From contig JALSRY010000528.1 of NCBI GenBank assembly GCA_026984555.1, forward strand, positions 1 through 8,413: a DNA stretch of 8,413 nucleotides, in the 5' to 3' direction. This DNA is from Phycisphaerae bacterium. Its GTDB lineage: Bacteria; Planctomycetota; Phycisphaerae; UBA1845; Fen-1342. The first letter of the stretch is position 1. Each line of letters opens with the position of its first letter. The notes beneath the pieces were generated by a model. It saw only the letters and a program-made list of their open reading frames with translations, searched no databases and was not told where the DNA came from. Below are positions 1 through 6,165 of this stretch, in pieces. The position numbers and the translations under genes are program-made.

Positions 1-530
1 TTACCGCTGGCCCCCGCCGACAACGACCCCCGCAAATGGACCCGCACAATCGGAGGAACCTGCCACCAGGTGCGGCCGGTCGCCCAGATCGCCGCGGCAT
101 CGGTACGCACCACGGGAGTACCGAGCGCCCCGAGCGCGCCGTAGATGTTCGAGTGGGAATCCGAGGCACAGACGAACGTCCCGGGCAAGACGTGCCCTTC
201 CTCGATCATCACCTGGTGACCGATCCCCCGCCCCGCGGGGTAGAACGTCACGCCGTGGTGCCGCGCGAACTGCTCGATGCGCTTGTACTTGGCGAGGTTT
301 TCCGGGCTCTTGTTCTGGATATCGTGATCGAGGGTGAAGACCGGCTGGGCGGGGTCGGCGATTCGCGTGCCGCCCATTTTCTCGAACTTGGGCATCACCG
401 CCGCCGTGTTGTCGTGCGTCATCACGTGCGCGGGGCGGATCGTGAGGTAGTCGCCCGCGTGCACCACCACCTGCGCGGGGATATCGACGGCGTACCGCTG
501 GGCGATCTTTTCGATAAGGGTCTGGGGCAT
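1..530 (-). CDS. Aconitase-superfamily hydratase, homoaconitase (Lys4)-like, N-terminal part (gene continues beyond the left edge)
   Basis: This is the N-terminal 176 codons of a [4Fe-4S] hydro-lyase of the aconitase superfamily. The ATG at 530 is well supported: GGGAG at 544-540 lies 9 nt upstream and an in-frame TGA sits at 548-546. Superfamily landmarks are HDN (residues 39-41), DHD (68-70), GIGHQ (102-106) and DSHSN (124-128), which correspond to substrate- and cluster-side loops of aconitase. The wording around them ([40 protein letters not shown]) matches, from memory, fungal homoaconitase Lys4 far better than bacterial LeuC. Lys4 converts homocitrate to homoisocitrate in the alpha-aminoadipate lysine pathway. 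The cluster-ligand cysteines and swivel domain would lie outside the window, so an intact enzyme and its substrate cannot be confirmed. A PfkB kinase gene ends 141 bp upstream on the same strand. The superfamily call is firm; homoaconitate as substrate is inference. Confidence 0.85.
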   Translation of the reverse strand, partial: MPQTLIEKIAQRYAVDIPAQVVVHAGDYLTIRPAHVMTHDNTAAVMPKFEKMGGTRIADPAQPVFTLDHDIQNKSPENLAKYKRIEQFARHHGVTFYPAGRGIGHQVMIEEGHVLPGTFVCASDSHSNIYGALGALGTPVVRTDAAAIWATGRTWWQVPPIVRVHLRGSLSAGASG

Positions 531-539
531 GAACAGGGT

Positions 540-544
540 CTCCC
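540..544 (-). promoter_or_regulatory. Ribosome binding site of the homoaconitase-like gene
   Basis: GGGAG on the minus strand, 9 nt before the ATG at 530. Together with the in-frame stop just upstream (548-546) it fixes the start of the gene. Confidence 0.6.
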
Positions 545-671
545 ATCAGGGCCCGCCGGCCTGGGGCCGAACATTTCTCTGCGCCGCCCGATCGCGGCCC
601 ACCGATGATAATTGAATCGGCCCGCGGCGGCACAGCGAGCAACCACGCGGCGTATCCGACCGATGCCCGCC

Positions 672-1643
672 CTACACCGGCTGCACCCGCCCCCCCGCGG
701 CGCGCCCCTGGAACGCCTGCACGTCTTCCAACGGCGGGATCCCCGCGGACGCCCCGGTGTGCTGCACGCAGTGGGCCGCGACCGCGTGTCCCAAACGCAC
801 ACACTCGACGAAAGACAGGTCCTGGGCCAAACCGGCCAGAAAACCCGCGCACCACGTATCCCCCGCCCCGGTCGCGTCCACCGCGTTCTCCACGCGGTAA
901 GCGCCCACCCGCCAGCGGCCCCCGGCGGAATCGCCACACACCGCCCCCTCGGCGTCGAGCTTGATCACGACATTCCGGCAGCCGGCCTGCTGAAACCGCG
1001 CCAGCATCGCCAGCGGGTCATCCTGGCCGGTCAGCAGCCGCGCCTCGGGCAGGCTCGGGACAAAGTAGTCCAGATGCGGCAGGCACGGTTCGAGCGTGCG
1101 ACGCCACGTATCGCGCGGCACGGTGTCCGCGTAGACCGTGTCGAGCATCGTGATCGCACCCGACCGGCGCGCCCATTCCAGCAAGCGAGCCGTCGGCTCC
1201 CCGTCGAGCCGAGCCATGACCATCGTGCCGGTGACGAACACGATGTCCGCCCGCTCGATGCGGGCCAGGTCGATATCCTCGAATCGGAGCGTGGCGTTGG
1301 TTCCCGGCGTGTGGATGAAACTGCGCTCCCCGTCGCGGTGAGCACAGACGAACGTGAACGGTGTGCCGGCGTCGTCCGAGCGAATCACCCCTTCCAGCCC
1401 GACGCCGTGGCGGGCGAGTTCCTCGCAGACGAATTCGCCGAAGATATCGCGCCCCACCTTGACAATCGCCTCGCACCCCACGCCGAGCTTGCCCAGCGCG
1501 ATCGAGCAATTGACGGCGTTGCCGCCGGTGGTGAGCGTAAGCCGGTCGAAGAACACCAGCCCGCGGCGTTGGGGGTATTGGTCCACATACTGGCCGATCG
1601 CGTCGACCGTGCAAATCCCGACGTTGACGATGCGTTTGCCCAT
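672..1643 (-). CDS. PfkB/ribokinase-family carbohydrate kinase
   Basis: A 323-residue cytoplasmic kinase of the PfkB family, which phosphorylates sugars or nucleosides with ATP. TTGGNAVN (38-45) is the N-terminal glycine-rich substrate-binding motif. PSLPEARLLTG (196-206) is the mid-domain motif, with the usual Asn replaced by Ser. KLDAEGAV (228-235) follows, and DATGAGD (256-262) is the C-terminal PfkB signature with the anion-hole glycines and the catalytic Asp262. Length is normal for the family. I chose the ATG at 1643 because the typical beta-strand start (IVNVGICTVDAIG) follows directly; a TTG at 1700 would add 19 Arg-rich residues that do not resemble the family. The ribosome binding site is weak. 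A candidate promoter lies at 1748-1720. Substrate cannot be assigned: ribokinase-like, KDG-kinase-like and adenosine-kinase-like enzymes share these motifs. The homoaconitase-like gene follows 141 bp downstream and may be co-transcribed. Confidence 0.9.
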   Translation of the reverse strand: MGKRIVNVGICTVDAIGQYVDQYPQRRGLVFFDRLTLTTGGNAVNCSIALGKLGVGCEAIVKVGRDIFGEFVCEELARHGVGLEGVIRSDDAGTPFTFVCAHRDGERSFIHTPGTNATLRFEDIDLARIERADIVFVTGTMVMARLDGEPTARLLEWARRSGAITMLDTVYADTVPRDTWRRTLEPCLPHLDYFVPSLPEARLLTGQDDPLAMLARFQQAGCRNVVIKLDAEGAVCGDSAGGRWRVGAYRVENAVDATGAGDTWCAGFLAGLAQDLSFVECVRLGHAVAAHCVQHTGASAGIPPLEDVQAFQGRAAGGRVQPV

Positions 1644-1719
1644 GTGCTGATCCGCCACTTGTTGCGCGGGCCGGGTCCGCCTTCGCGGTAGCGCCCGCAA
1701 GTTACCCGTTCACCTGTCC

Positions 1720-1748
1720 ATACAACCCGGGGTCGCCGCTGGCGTCAA
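1720..1748 (-). promoter_or_regulatory. Candidate sigma70-type promoter of the PfkB kinase gene
   Basis: On the minus strand, TTGACG (1748-1743) is followed after exactly 17 nt by TTGTAT (1725-1720). The -35 matches consensus at 5 of 6 positions, but the -10 is poor because it lacks the A at its second position. The predicted leader is about 70 nt. It lies in the 205-bp gap (1644-1848) downstream of the sulfatase stop. That gap otherwise shows only GC-rich partial dyads and no T-tract terminator. Confidence 0.35.
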
Positions 1749-1848
1749 GACAAGCGTACCGCGGCGCTGTGGTGACCGGGTTTTCCGGCAGCGAGGAGAA
1801 GCCGGGTACCCCGAGCCCCGGACAGGCGGTCCGTCGCGACTCCCCTGC

Positions 1849-4389
1849 TCACTGGTCGGATTCGTCGTCGGCCTCATCGCCACCGATGTAGCCGAGCTGC
1901 TGGAGCTGGCGCATCTGCGCCGTGTCGATTTGCGTCGGCCCCTTGCGGCCCGCGTCGTACACGTGTTGCGCGACGCGCCAGCGAACGAGGTCTCCGACGA
2001 GTCGCCGGGCGAGGTCTTGGTGCGTCGCGATGAGGTTCTCGCGTTCGCGGGGATCGGCGTTGAGATCGAAAAGCATGAAATGCGAATCCGGTCCGTCGGG
2101 GCCGATGGGATGCGTGCGCCAGCCGTAGAGCAACTTCCACCGTCCCCCCTCGATGACGTAATACTCGATGAGGTTGTGCGTGATCTGGTAGTTGTGATTC
2201 GAGCCGTAGATTTGGCGGGCCCGGAGCGAGTCCTGCGCCGCCGCCAGCGGGCCACCCGACGCGCTCACCACGGGCCACAGGCTCTGCCCGTCCAGCGCAT
2301 AGGGTGCCGGCAGCCCGTACATGTCGAGGATCGTCGGCATGATGTCCACGAGTTGGACGGGTACATGCACCTGCACGCCCCGCCGTAGCCCGGGGCCGGC
2401 GGCAATCAGCGGCACGCGGGTCTGCTCGTTGTGCAGGTCGGTCCCGTGTTCCCACATCCCGTGCTGGAGAAACTCCTCGCCGTGGTCCGCGGTGACCAGC
2501 AACCGCACGCGCGGCCAGTCGCCCCGCGCCCGCAGCCGATCCGCAAACAGCTTGAACCGATGGTCGGCGTAGAGGATTTCTTCGTCGTAGAGCGCCACCA
2601 CGTGTCGCAAATCGCGCAAGCGTTCGCGCGGCCGGCGGATCGAGTGGAATCCGTGGCGTCGGTCGTACGTTCCGTCGATCGAGCCCGTGTAGTGCGGGTC
2701 GAACCTGCCGGCGAAACCCTCGGGCGGCGTGTAGGGCGCGTGCGGCTCGGCCGTGTGGATGTACAGGAACATCGGCCGGTCCGCGTGCGCATCCATCCAC
2801 GCGACGACCTCCTCGATCGGAACCGTGCGATCGACGTGCGTCCAGTAGTAGCCGATCTTGTCCACGAACGTGTCGAACCCCTGGTCCATTCCCTGGCGTG
2901 GCCCGGCGTTGACGTTCGTGCAGAACGAAACCGTCGCCATCCCCGCCGCCCGCAGCGAATCCGCGATGGTCACCAGCTCCGGCGGCGCCGGGGTCGAGTT
3001 GTGGTGAACGCCGTTACGCTCCGTGTGAAGCGAGAGCATCAGGTCGGGGATCGACTCGACGGTCCGCGACGAGTTCGAGAACGCGTGCGCGAACAGGACG
3101 CCTTCGGCCGCCAGTGCGCTGAGCGCCGGCGCCGTATCGCGTTGAAAGCCGTAGAGGCTCATGTGCTCGGCCGCCAACGTGTCGATCAGGTACACGATCA
3201 GGATGGGGGGCTTCTCGACCGGCTGGTAGATGACCGGGTTGCCCCAGAAGCCGACCGCACCCGGCGACGCCGGCACGACCCGCATGGTCACATCCACGTC
3301 CCGGCCGCCCCACCGGCTCAGGTCCGCGGAGACGTTGGACCAGCCCGCGCCGGAGGTCACGCTCGCCGACAATACCTTTTCCGATTTCTCCCCGTCCTGG
3401 ATCGTCAGCTCGAACGTCGTCGTCGAGCCGTCCGCCCCCGCCACACAGCCCAGGTCCGCGTTGAAGCGTGCGCCGTCCGGCAGCCTGAGCCGCCCGAACT
3501 TGATCTGCGTTCCCTGGTGCGCATACACCGCCGAGCGAATCACATGCCCGAGCCGAACACGCTTGACGCCGGTGGCTTCGGGGTAGGAGTCCTCGCGCGG
3601 AAGGAAGCGCACCCGGCTGATCTCGACCACCCCGCGTCCCATGCCGTCGGTGTTGAGGCCGATGCGGCCGAGTCGGCCGTTCCACTCCGCGAAATCATCG
3701 GTCATCACGCGGACGGTAAACGGCTTGTCGTGCGACTCGACCGGGATGAGTATCACGCCGGCCTTTTTCCAGTTCATCTCGATGTGCCGGCCGAAAGGCA
3801 CCTTCATTGTCAGCTCGATGCTGCCGATGTCCGCGCATGCGAGGTCCAAGCCAGTGATGACCATGGCCAGCGCGTCGCGCCCGTCGGGCGTGAGCTTGGG
3901 AACCTGTCGCACGGCGAACGTCGGCGGTGCGGGCCGGTCGCTCCGAAATGGCCCGAGTTCGGCAAGCGGCCTGGCGGATGCCGTTTTCGCGACCCACGAG
4001 CTGGTAACGCCGGCCACCCCCGACGCCGCCACGTCGTCGAGATGAATCACGCGCCAGCGCTGCGGCACCTCGGCGGGCGTGGGAATGGCCACGGGCGATG
4101 GCTGCTCCTGGAGTCTCTGTCCCGCCCAGATGAGGAAATCAGGGAACGACCCGGGCGCGCCGGCGAGCACGTCCACCGCCCCCGCGACGGTTTTCGTATC
4201 CGTCTCGCTGGAGCGTGAACAGCCGGTCGTCGCCAACAGCAGCCCCGCCACGAGTACCCCCGTCCAGAGGCCCCTCCGCGCATGGGCCGAACCCGACCAC
4301 GACCCCTGCTCGGGCTTGCCATCGGCGGCGAGACCGTCGAAGTTCGCGCGGCGCCGGCCGCGTCTGGAGATGTCGGTTCGGGCTTGCAA
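1849..4389 (-). CDS. Large sulfatase-family (alkaline phosphatase superfamily) lipoprotein with an N-terminal all-beta-type region
   Basis: An 846-residue hydrolase. The start chosen is the TTG at 4389, which has a strong Shine-Dalgarno (AAGGGAGG, 4403-4396) 6 nt upstream. An Arg-rich n-region of about 40 residues leads to a hydrophobic segment (43-53) ending in a lipobox-like ATTGC with Cys57, so the protein is probably an exported lipoprotein. Residues about 100-390 look like a beta-rich accessory region (FWGNPVIY at 381-388). The catalytic domain starts near 395 with LIVYLID (metal-binding Asp403). It continues with FLYIHTAEPHAPYTPP (541-556), TADHGEEF (633-640, Asp635/His636), the conserved WEHGTDLHNE (646-655) and RVPLI (658-662). 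The nucleophile site normally written C/S-x-P-x-R is absent; the aligned stretch is SRTVESIP (441-448), with Thr443 nearest. It may therefore act as a phosphodiesterase or transferase, or be inactive as a sulfatase. Family membership is certain; the reaction is not. Confidence 0.88.
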   Translation of the reverse strand: MQARTDISRRGRRRANFDGLAADGKPEQGSWSGSAHARRGLWTGVLVAGLLLATTGCSRSSETDTKTVAGAVDVLAGAPGSFPDFLIWAGQRLQEQPSPVAIPTPAEVPQRWRVIHLDDVAASGVAGVTSSWVAKTASARPLAELGPFRSDRPAPPTFAVRQVPKLTPDGRDALAMVITGLDLACADIGSIELTMKVPFGRHIEMNWKKAGVILIPVESHDKPFTVRVMTDDFAEWNGRLGRIGLNTDGMGRGVVEISRVRFLPREDSYPEATGVKRVRLGHVIRSAVYAHQGTQIKFGRLRLPDGARFNADLGCVAGADGSTTTFELTIQDGEKSEKVLSASVTSGAGWSNVSADLSRWGGRDVDVTMRVVPASPGAVGFWGNPVIYQPVEKPPILIVYLIDTLAAEHMSLYGFQRDTAPALSALAAEGVLFAHAFSNSSRTVESIPDLMLSLHTERNGVHHNSTPAPPELVTIADSLRAAGMATVSFCTNVNAGPRQGMDQGFDTFVDKIGYYWTHVDRTVPIEEVVAWMDAHADRPMFLYIHTAEPHAPYTPPEGFAGRFDPHYTGSIDGTYDRRHGFHSIRRPRERLRDLRHVVALYDEEILYADHRFKLFADRLRARGDWPRVRLLVTADHGEEFLQHGMWEHGTDLHNEQTRVPLIAAGPGLRRGVQVHVPVQLVDIMPTILDMYGLPAPYALDGQSLWPVVSASGGPLAAAQDSLRARQIYGSNHNYQITHNLIEYYVIEGGRWKLLYGWRTHPIGPDGPDSHFMLFDLNADPRERENLIATHQDLARRLVGDLVRWRVAQHVYDAGRKGPTQIDTAQMRQLQQLGYIGGDEADDESDQ

Positions 4390-4395
4390 AGTGGT

Positions 4396-4403
4396 CCTCC
4401 CTT
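4396..4403 (-). promoter_or_regulatory. Strong ribosome binding site deciding a TTG start for the sulfatase-family gene
   Basis: AAGGGAGG on the minus strand, 6 nt before the TTG at 4389. The only nearby in-frame ATG (4452) has no Shine-Dalgarno and overlaps the TATAAT box at 4456-4451. The TTG is therefore preferred. Confidence 0.65.
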
Positions 4404-4450
4404 GGAAAAGCGGCTGGTGCGGCCCGGCACGTCGTCCGGTTCCGGGGGCC

Positions 4451-4479
4451 ATTATAGTCTTCGGGGCCCAGGCCCGTCG
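4451..4479 (-). promoter_or_regulatory. Promoter of the sulfatase-family gene (consensus TATAAT)
   Basis: A perfect TATAAT (4456-4451, minus strand) stands in an otherwise very GC-rich 103-bp gap, about 60 nt ahead of the TTG start. The hexamer 17 nt further upstream is CGACGG (4479-4474), which is not a TTGACA match. GGGGCC occurs on both sides of the -10 box (4445-4450 and 4463-4468, plus strand), an 18-bp repeat period that could be a regulator site or chance. Confidence 0.55.
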
Positions 4480-4492
4480 CCGGCGGTGCGTT

Positions 4493-4834
4493 TCAGTCCC
4501 TTTCGCCGACGCGATACTGGATGACTTGGACTTTTTCGAGCGTGACGAGCCCGTCGCTGACCATTTCATCGATGCGGGGCAGGAGTGCGTCGATCTTCTC
4601 CTTGCTGTCCACGATCTCGATCACAATTGGAAGATCCTCGGAGAGTCGCAGGATTTTGGCGGTATGGATACGGCTCTTGGCACCGAAGCCCATCGGCCCG
4701 CGGAGAACGGTCGCGCCGGCCAGGTGCAGCTCGCGGGCCATCAGCACGATCGCCTCGTACAGGGGTTTGCCGTGCCAGCGGTCCGACTCGCCGATAAAAA
4801 TGCGCAGGAGGTAACCGTCTTTGGGAATCTTCAT
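4493..4834 (-). CDS. DUF190-family small PII-like protein, coupled to crcB
   Basis: A 113-residue cytoplasmic protein of the DUF190 family. The start MKIPKDGYLLRIFIGESDRW and the stretch LYEAIVLMARELHLAGATVLRGPMGFG (25-51) are typical. So are the later strand LPIVIEIVDSKEKID (68-82) and helix LLPRIDEMV (84-92). Family members have a ferredoxin-like, PII-like fold and often sit next to, or are fused with, CrcB. Their biochemical role is not established; a regulatory or ligand-sensing role for the channel is inference. The ATG at 4834 overlaps the crcB stop (ATGA, 4834-4831). A good GGAG (4845-4842) lies 7 nt upstream inside crcB, which points to translational coupling. The full family length is present. 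The gene ends 37 bp before the sulfatase promoter box, with no obvious terminator between. Confidence 0.92.
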   Translation of the reverse strand: MKIPKDGYLLRIFIGESDRWHGKPLYEAIVLMARELHLAGATVLRGPMGFGAKSRIHTAKILRLSEDLPIVIEIVDSKEKIDALLPRIDEMVSDGLVTLEKVQVIQYRVGERD

Positions 4835-5232
4835 GCGACCACTCCGTACATGCGTTCGGCGAGCCGGTAGCCGCCCCAAGCCGCCGCCAGCGCCAACCCG
4901 TTATTGAGGAAGAAGTTGAGCGTCGCGATCGCCCATTCACCGTCGTTGAGGAGCATGACGGTTTCGTAGGCATAGGTCGAGAACGTGGTGAACGCGCCGA
5001 GCCCTCCGACCAGGATCGCCATCCGAGCCGCCGGCGACAGCGGCGAGACCGCCGGCAACGTGAACGCGAGGAACCCCAGCACGACCGAACCGAGCACGTT
5101 GACCACCAGCGTGCCGGCGGGTAGCGGCGGAAGCGTGGCGACCGACATCAGGCGATGGATACCGTCGGTCAACAGGTAACGCAACACGGCCCCGATCCCC
5201 CCACCAACGGCAATGAGCATCAATTTCGACAT
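4831..5232 (-). CDS. crcB: CrcB/Fluc fluoride ion channel
   Basis: A 133-residue inner-membrane protein that, as a dual-topology dimer, exports fluoride. Four hydrophobic segments are visible (about 4-20, 38-60, 71-92, 103-125). Family motifs are all present: GGGIGAVLRY (10-19), GTLVVNVLGS (40-49) with the pore Asn45, and GGLGAFTTFSTY (76-87) carrying the phenylalanines of the Phe-box and the central Na+-site backbone. The ATG at 5232 has GGGAG (5247-5243) 10 nt upstream, and MSKLMLIAVGGG is a normal CrcB start. An extension to an upstream in-frame ATG would add 17 non-conserved residues. It is the first gene of a two-gene unit with DUF190. No fluoride riboswitch is recognisable in its leader, so induction by fluoride cannot be predicted. 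Confidence 0.95.
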   Translation of the reverse strand: MSKLMLIAVGGGIGAVLRYLLTDGIHRLMSVATLPPLPAGTLVVNVLGSVVLGFLAFTLPAVSPLSPAARMAILVGGLGAFTTFSTYAYETVMLLNDGEWAIATLNFFLNNGLALAAAWGGYRLAERMYGVVA

Positions 5233-5297
5233 TCCGGTAGCGCTCCCGGACGCTGGCGGACCTGCCCGCCATGCCTCCCCCAATCCCCGTCACTTCG

Positions 5298-5315
5298 CCG
5301 AGCCCGGCGGCTCGG
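5298..5315 (-). other. Perfect 7-bp stem-loop in the crcB leader region
   Basis: CCGAGCC and GGCTCGG flank a 4-nt loop (plus strand 5298-5304 and 5309-5315). The hairpin lies 66 bp upstream of the crcB ATG and would be in the leader RNA if transcription starts near 5348. No T-tract follows on either strand, so it is not an intrinsic terminator. A role in crcB expression is only a possibility. Confidence 0.4.
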
Positions 5316-5344
5316 GCACGGCCCACGAGAAAAAACATCAGCCC

Positions 5345-5384
5345 TTGACAACTTATTGTACCCTTCGCACGCTCACGGCATAAT
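5345..5384. promoter_or_regulatory. AT-rich divergent promoter region between crcB and the histone-like gene
   Basis: This is the only AT-rich island in the 243-bp divergent gap. Plus-strand elements are TTGACA (5345-5350), and a TTGTAC (5356-5361) followed after 17 nt by CATAAT (5379-5384). On the minus strand, TACAAT (5360-5355) could serve as the crcB -10. No direction has two good hexamers at ideal spacing, so the assignment is tentative. A short dyad ACAA-N4-TTGT (5348-5359) overlaps these elements and might be an operator. The rest of the gap holds the leader hairpin at 5298-5315 and the ribosome binding sites. Confidence 0.35.
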
Positions 5385-5475
5385 CCCAGCCGAACACAGA
5401 GGCAAACGGCGTTGCGAACTGGCGGACTCTGTCGTGCAAGCGCCGGCTCGCGCGGTATTTCAGCGAGGACCAGGT

Positions 5476-6165
5476 ATGCCGACTCGGAAAAAATCGACCA
5501 CCCGGAAATCGGTCACCCGCAAGACCACGGCGCGCTCGAAAAAAGCCACAAGCGCCAAGCGCGCCAAATCCCAAACGTCCACTCGCAAGAAGAGCTCGGC
5601 GCGTAGCACGGGAACCAGGAAGAAGGCCGCCTCGACCCGCAGCCGCTCCCGCACCGTCACCACGCCTCGCAAGACCGCGAAAAAAACCAGCACTCGCAAG
5701 GCCGGCGTGACCACCGCCACCAAGAAGAAAACTTCGCCCACGAAGCCCCCCGCGCGCAAGACCGCCGGGTCACGCTCATCCCGCAAGGTCGCTCGCGCCA
5801 AACCGGCGGCGAAAGCCACGCGAACCAAGCAGGCCAAGACCACCGCCCGGCAAGCGGACGATAGCCGCTCCTCCGCCACGAAGGCTTCGTCGCTGGCGAT
5901 CGAGGCCGACTTCGAGCTCACCGACCTGGAGAAACCGGCCGCGGCCAAGCCGCGCAAGCCGACCCCACCCCCGGCGCCGGATGCCGACCTGGAAGAGGAC
6001 AACGTCTTCGAGGACGACGTCGACGATGATGATGACATCGATGACGATCTGGATGACGATCTCGACGACGACCTGGACGACGAGGACGAAGTCGAGGACG
6101 AGGTGCCCGGCCTGCGATTCGACGAAGGCTTCCCCGACGAAGATGACGACGATCGTTGGTGGTGA
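5476..6165 (+). CDS. Histone-H1-like bipartite protein: Lys/Arg-rich N-terminal half, Asp-rich C-terminal tail
   Basis: A 229-residue, apparently disordered protein with strongly segregated charge. Residues 1-127 contain no Asp or Glu and are built from Lys, Arg, Thr, Ser and Ala, with recurring TRK/TRKK and (S/T)(R/K)K motifs, as in histone H1 C-terminal tails and bacterial H1-like proteins. Residues 128-170 form a mixed linker with a proline run (162-168). Residues 171-229 are acidic, with tandem DDDI/DDDL units (185-200), and the protein ends RWW. The ATG at 5476 has AGGA (5466-5469) 6 nt upstream. No hydrophobic segment or signal peptide is seen. DNA or RNA binding by the basic half, and self-inhibition or partner binding by the acidic tail, are inferences from composition. 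I do not recognise a named family for the whole protein. It is transcribed divergently from crcB. Confidence 0.82.
   Translation: MPTRKKSTTRKSVTRKTTARSKKATSAKRAKSQTSTRKKSSARSTGTRKKAASTRSRSRTVTTPRKTAKKTSTRKAGVTTATKKKTSPTKPPARKTAGSRSSRKVARAKPAAKATRTKQAKTTARQADDSRSSATKASSLAIEADFELTDLEKPAAAKPRKPTPPPAPDADLEEDNVFEDDVDDDDDIDDDLDDDLDDDLDDEDEVEDEVPGLRFDEGFPDEDDDDRWW
6028..6075 (+). repeat. Four tandem 12-bp units encoding DDDI/DDDL
   Basis: Four consecutive units encode D-D-D-I, D-D-D-L, D-D-D-L and D-D-D-L in the acidic tail of the histone-like protein (residues 185-200). Units 2 and 3 differ by one base; units 1 and 4 differ by synonymous GAT/GAC changes and Ile/Leu. This fits expansion followed by selection on the protein sequence. 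Confidence 0.7.

Noticed and set aside
1..939. A 312-codon minus-strand frame ending at base 1
   Set aside because: It overlaps the homoaconitase-like gene and the end of the PfkB gene in another frame and has low-complexity Arg/Gly composition. The alternative frame from 530 carries clear aconitase-family motifs.
1644..1700. N-terminal extension of the PfkB kinase from a TTG at 1700
   Set aside because: The extra 19 residues are Arg-rich and not family-like, while the ATG at 1643 precedes the canonical first beta strand.
2431..4218. A 595-codon plus-strand open frame opposite the sulfatase gene
   Set aside because: It is Arg/His/Val-rich with no recognisable motif, and it lies exactly opposite a strongly supported gene. 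It is a GC-bias shadow, as are the long frames at 612-1691, 5460-6380 (minus) and 7166-8203 (minus).
4330..4389. Twin-arginine (Tat) signal in the sulfatase N terminus (SRRGRRRANF)
   Set aside because: The Arg cluster is about 30 residues away from the hydrophobic core and lacks the Tat consensus next to it. The ATTGC lipobox fits a lipoprotein signal better.
5233..5400. Fluoride riboswitch upstream of crcB
   Set aside because: A GGCTGATG-like string exists on the minus strand near 5330-5345, but the conserved 5' part of the motif (GGNGATGG...) and the pseudoknot partners are not in place.
6028..6120. Acidic repeat as a CRISPR-like or satellite array
   Set aside because: The 12-bp periodicity is explained by in-frame Asp/Leu codons inside a well-supported gene, with synonymous variation and no spacers.
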